NCBI RefSeq assembly: GCF_900246225.1
Contig: NC_039303.1
Span: 32,899,398 to 32,963,397 of the forward strand
Length of the DNA stretch: 64,000 nt
Source: Astatotilapia calliptera
Taxonomy: Eukaryota; Chordata; Actinopteri; Cichliformes; Cichlidae
Direction of reading: 5' to 3'
In this document: positions 59,789 to 64,000 of the stretch, piece after piece
Layout of the letters: each line of letters begins with the position of its first letter
Position numbering within the stretch: the stretch's first letter is position 1
The notes under the pieces: generated by a model
Seen by the model: only the letters and a program-made list of their open reading frames with translations
Told to the model about the DNA's origin: nothing
The model's database searches: none
Program-made: the position numbers and the translations under genes

Positions 59789-61507
59789 AGAGTGGAATCA
59801 AATATCTGTGAAATAAACTAAAGCGCAGTTACTTTTATTTATGGCTTTTGTTCTTTTATTCGCTCACTTTTGTTTAATTATGAATGAAGTAGATCAAGTC
59901 TACTTGTGTTAACTGTTTTAACAGCCAAATGTCATTCTGCTACTGTTTTTGGTTATTGTAACCTTAGTTTTTGGTCATTTGTATAGATATCACTACACAG
60001 TTTTTATAGGAATAAAGACATATGGCCATTGGTCCATTGTATTCATGTGCTCATCTTGATTTTGTTTGTTTATGTTTAACAATAAAATATATTTTGTCAC
60101 AACTGATAAATTTTCTTCAAGGTTACATTAGAAAAGAGTGGAAAAGTGAGGGGGAAATGCCCAATAATTTGACTACATTTCAGTTTACAGCAAAAATGTC
60201 AAAATATTTTAAATAACTGAGAAACGGTGACTTATTGAAAGATGTAAAATTGTTAAGTTTCATTGGGGTAAAAAAATAGATCAATGGTGCTGCTCATGGA
60301 TGACGACTTTTATCAGAAAGTTTTATCCAAGCAAATATAAATGTGTGGGAAAAGTTGACATAAAAAATATAGTATGGAACTTTTTACAGTGCTGCTTTAG
60401 TTCCTACATCTTTATGGCTGTCCAGATTGAAGTTTGGGCTAATTTAAATTAATTATTTTTCTTGTATATCAGAGACAGCTCGGGTTGAGCAGTTTGGAGA
60501 CAGAGTAGTCTGATGTGGGAGCATGTGAAATGGAGGGAGAGCAGATGGTTTAGACAAAGTGTTATTGAAGGGAGCAGCTGAGGGAAGCTGGCCTTAAGTT
60601 TGTATTTGCTTTAGGGTGGTAGATTTAATATATGCTGTACATTTGCCTTACCTATGATACTAAGACTTGTGATGTTTATTATATTAAATATAGTTAAGAT
60701 AAAACCACAAAGTTTTATAAAAAAATAAGTTTGGAGTTACAGAACTCTTGTTAGATACAACCAGTTTAATTAACCAAAACAAATTTTAAGGTTAAAGAAC
60801 AAGTGAAAACGATCTGCAAGAAAAATAAATGGAGACAATCGGGGAGAACGCACAAATGATCTTTTTTTCAATTTTATTATTTTTTACATACAAAGGTACA
60901 CACTGAAGCGGAATTTAAAAAAATATCACATTTTATAAAAGGATAAGATTTGTGATTTCTGATCGTCCATATCGCCTTGCCTTCCATACAGTTATATGTA
61001 AATGTTCAAAACTCTGGAAGAAAAAATATAAAATCAGTGTTTTACAATAAAAACGCTGACCTTCTAAAAATGGCGCCTGGATAGATACGTTCCTTTTCCG
61101 GTTTTTGTCTACGTCAGTGTGACGAGTTACGCACGGACGTTCCATCAGTTGGCGAATGATAACAATAAACAACCCCGAAACAAGGGATACGCGAAGAGGA
61201 CTTATCGCTGCGATTCGACACAAAGCGGGCGAAAATATGAGTTGAGACGGATACCGTCAGCTGGAGTAAAGTCTCGAAAAGTATCGTGGGAGCTTCTTGG
61301 GTCCTGACACAAAGGATTTTGTAGTTTTTGTGTAGGGAGAACTAGAGTTACGGTATACCCCTTCCTTAGCCCCTTGTAGCTAGCTGTGGCTCATTCCTTG
61401 TTTTTGCACACTTTGTTTTAGTCTGTTATGCAGTTTCCAGGGGACTGTACTCGCACTCGTTCTCCTCCACCACCTCTTCGCTCCCTCTCCCCGCTCTCTC
61501 TGGCCCT
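59789..61507. other. nxf1 3' UTR and atg2a upstream region
   Basis: Poly(A) signals AATAAA at 59812 and two more near 60010 and 60080. From 61060 to 61507 the sequence becomes CpG-richer and is presumably the atg2a promoter and 5' UTR. No other gene is recognised. Confidence 0.5.
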
Positions 61508-62815
61508 ATGTCTCGCTGGTTTTTCCCCTGGTCGGGCTCAATCAAGAAGCGGGCCTGTCGGTACCTTTTACAGCACTACCTCGGTCACTTTTTGCAGGAG
61601 CGATTGAGCCTCGATCAGCTGGGCTTGGACTTGTACAACGGCAGCGGTGTCATCAAGGATATCAACCTCGATGTTTGGGTGAGTTTTTAACCGTGAGGAG
61701 AAGGTGATCTTGGCACGCGAGCAGCAGCCATCAAGTGTTTTTGTCGGACTCGTGCTCCCTCGACTATTTCGCAACTGCGCTTGAATTCGACAACAATCTC
61801 CAGCGTCGGGCTCCCAGCCTAGGTCACATTTCTTCGAGGAAATCCACTCTCAGGAAACGCACCACTAGCTCACGAGTTTAGGTTTACCTCTGTCTGCATT
61901 CAGCATAAATATATATGCCCATGGTACACTAACTATGCACTTCCTCAGCTTTATATGACACCCAGAGTGATGAGGCAAATGTGAAACCGCATATTTCAAT
62001 TTTTTCTTTTACTTTTACTTCTTAGCAGCTGCTTACTAACTGCCTCCTCTTTACAACAGGCGGTCAATGAGCTTTTGGAGTCCCTGGGGGCCCCTCTGGA
62101 GATAGTAGATGGCTTTGTGAGCAGCATAACGGTGACCATCCCTTGGCAGGCTCTCTTGACTGATCACTGCACCTTAGAGGTTTCTGGTCTTCAGATAACA
62201 TGCCGACCCAAGTACCGGACCAGTAAGTTCGCTTAAAGTATATGTTCTTTTCATTGAGACACCGAACACGCCTCAGCCAGCAACTCATGTTCTTATCATT
62301 TCTTAACGTGCAAACCCAGTTTGACAAAATCAGTATAATTATTAAGATTGCATCATTTATCTTCAAGGACACTGCAGAAGATGTAAACAGGATAAGAAAA
62401 CATTCATTTGGTACTATTTATGTGAACAAGGACTGCAATAATTCTGCCATATACTTTCATATGTTTGAGTCTGACAGATATTAAACTAATGATGCTAATT
62501 TGTGAATCCTTTCAGGTCCACATCTAGCTCAGGCTAAATCTTGTCTCATATGTGTAACTTAGACATCATCTCACTAAAAAAAAAGAAATTAAAAGAATGG
62601 TAAATAGCCAATGCTGAAATAGCTAAAGTACAGAAATCACTCAGTGCTCCCTCTTTTGCCATCAGGTGGGGGCTGGGACTCGCAAGGTTGGTCGTCCAGC
62701 ATGACCTCCAGCATGCAGCTGGCTCAGGAGTGCCTAAAGGACCCCCCTGAGGCTTCAGAGGAGCCCCCTGCTCCACTGGAGGGGCTTGAGATGTTTGCAC
62801 AGACTATTGAGACGG
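61508..62815 (+). CDS. atg2a: Autophagy-related protein 2 homolog A, N-terminal exons (gene runs off the window)
   Basis: ATG2 proteins are rod-shaped lipid transfer proteins linking the ER to the growing autophagosome and also acting at lipid droplets. Three coding exons are visible: 61508-61678, 62060-62222, 62666-62815 (484 nt, 161 codons). The start MSRWFFPWSGSIKKRACRYL and the following HYLGHFLQERLSLDQLGLDLY are the N-terminal chorein domain that extracts lipid. VNELLESLGAPLEIVDGFV, PWQALLTDHC and ECLKDPPEASEEPPAPLEGL then MFAQTIET closely match ATG2A rather than ATG2B in my recollection. The third exon ends at ACGG then GTGAG in phase 1. The remaining exons lie beyond 64000. Confidence 0.93.
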
Positions 62816-64000
62816 GTGAGTGAAAGCAGTTTGTCTGCATGCAGATTGTCACTTGTCTAAATGTGATAGTTGGCGTGCAGACAAAAGAACTTCCACAGCA
62901 ACGGAGGAAAAGTCAAGCGTTCTCAAGAACTCCCACAAACCATCACAGTTATGATCACTTTGGAGTACAGTACTTTCCATCCATTCCCCAGGAAACCTCT
63001 TCCCCCAAGAAACCAAAGTGATAAAAATGTACAAATAAAAATATAAAGTCATAAAATTAGATTTACTTTATTGACCTAATTTATCTGCTCTTTTTTGCTT
63101 TGAGTGTTTCATGTGTTACATGTATTTAAAGTCACACTCCAGTCACTGTGTGTGTGAGAGGGGCATCAAACAAAACCGAGTGCAGTAAGGTGGGGATTAG
63201 TCTTTGTTGCAGACACAGACAGGTGCAGACACCACTGACCAGTGCTTATTCCTGTAATAGTCCTCTGAAGGGCGCATGCGTAGTTGGGTCGAGTCCATAA
63301 AAAAGGCAGGCATGCAGATTTTTTGCATGAAGCGTCTCGCTCATTGTCTGTTGATACACTTAACGCAACCCAGACACAAGTTGACCCTAGCACACTTGCA
63401 GATGAAGAAACAGTGACACATATCACCCGAGGCCAGACGGGGAGAAATTAAGGTAGGTTGACTGCAACTTACAATAAGCTGTACTTCATGTGTACCAGAT
63501 ACTGTGTGTATCAGATGGTTCAGTGACCAACATAAACACACAGAGGGATGAACTTTAACGCTCACTTTGTTTCAAAACACATAACACTTATTGATACTCT
63601 CATATTTTATTTTGCATGGAAAAGAACCATAAAACTAGCCAAAGTTCTTGTTGTTGTTTTGTATTGTTTTCTGTAAGAAAGAGGGAAATCATCATTGCTG
63701 GCCTCATGGTGGTGTTGACATGTCTCAGCTTTGACATTTCAACGAATTATAGTTTAAACTATGTATTTTTAACCATTTATGATCTATCTCCCCGATTATC
63801 CCTCCACCTCATTCCAAATAGAAAGCCATCTCTGTGACAGCCTTCTTCTGTATATTATCATTACTCAGTTACTCCTGGCTGTTACCCATCATCCCACGGT
63901 TCATTTCCTACTTTGGGGGTTGAAAGGGGCTTTTGTTCATCTTTACCAAACCTCCTGATGTTACCTAAATCAGAGGCTCCTCAGCGATGTAGATGTTTCT
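62816..64000. other. atg2a intron 3 (partial)
   Basis: At least 1.18 kb of intron with no recognisable next exon (the family continues LRRIKVTFLDT, not found). No repeat is identified with confidence. Confidence 0.55.

Overview
The window is vertebrate nuclear DNA, almost certainly from a teleost fish. Every multi-exon gene aligns by eye with a vertebrate protein. Introns are compact, many under 150 bp. The interspersed repeats (Tc1-like transposons, non-LTR retrotransposons with a restriction-like endonuclease, a tRNA-headed SINE, long TA microsatellites) are of fish type. I infer a percomorph and cannot name the species. The human counterparts of most of these genes (FERMT3, TRPT1, ZBTB3, RNASEH2C, BSCL2, NXF1, ATG2A) lie on chromosome 11q12-q13, so this looks like a rearranged block of conserved synteny.

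Layout, left to right: fermt3 (kindlin-3, +, 1355-15183) carries four antisense tRNA-Trp(CCA) genes and one decayed tRNA-Trp copy in its introns, plus a Tc1-like remnant, an antisense LINE and a TTAA-flanked MITE. It converges on trpt1 (tRNA 2'-phosphotransferase, -, 16340-20534), whose third exon is preceded by a LINE fragment. trpt1 and zbtb3 (+, 22130-24362) diverge from a shared upstream region that holds a perfect 30-bp palindrome. rnaseh2c (-, 27059-28867) follows, then a (TA)n tract, a REL-endonuclease LINE with a long open frame, and a Tc1 remnant. Next come bscl2/seipin (+, 32938-36781), a LINE tail with two back-to-back perfect hairpins, an inositol-trisphosphate 3-kinase gene (+, 39229-44572) with a GC-AG intron, a repeat-rich spacer, nxf1 (+, 49298-59788, with a possible alternative first exon at 47673) and the first three coding exons of atg2a (+, 61508 to beyond the window).

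The genes do not form one pathway. They cover integrin activation, tRNA processing, transcriptional repression, RNase H2, lipid-droplet biogenesis, inositol phosphate signalling, mRNA export and autophagy lipid transfer. The most interesting regulatory structure is in nxf1. Its large intron 10 contains a sequence matching the loop motif of a constitutive transport element (CTE), the RNA structure that NXF1 protein itself binds, and retention of that intron would encode a short NXF1 isoform. nxf1 also has a candidate 48-nt in-frame cassette exon and a phase-compatible alternative first exon. A second theme is a set of perfect, short-loop inverted repeats, several at or inside retrotransposon remnants. 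All exon coordinates were deduced by hand from reading frame, splice consensus and remembered family similarity; no transcript evidence was available.
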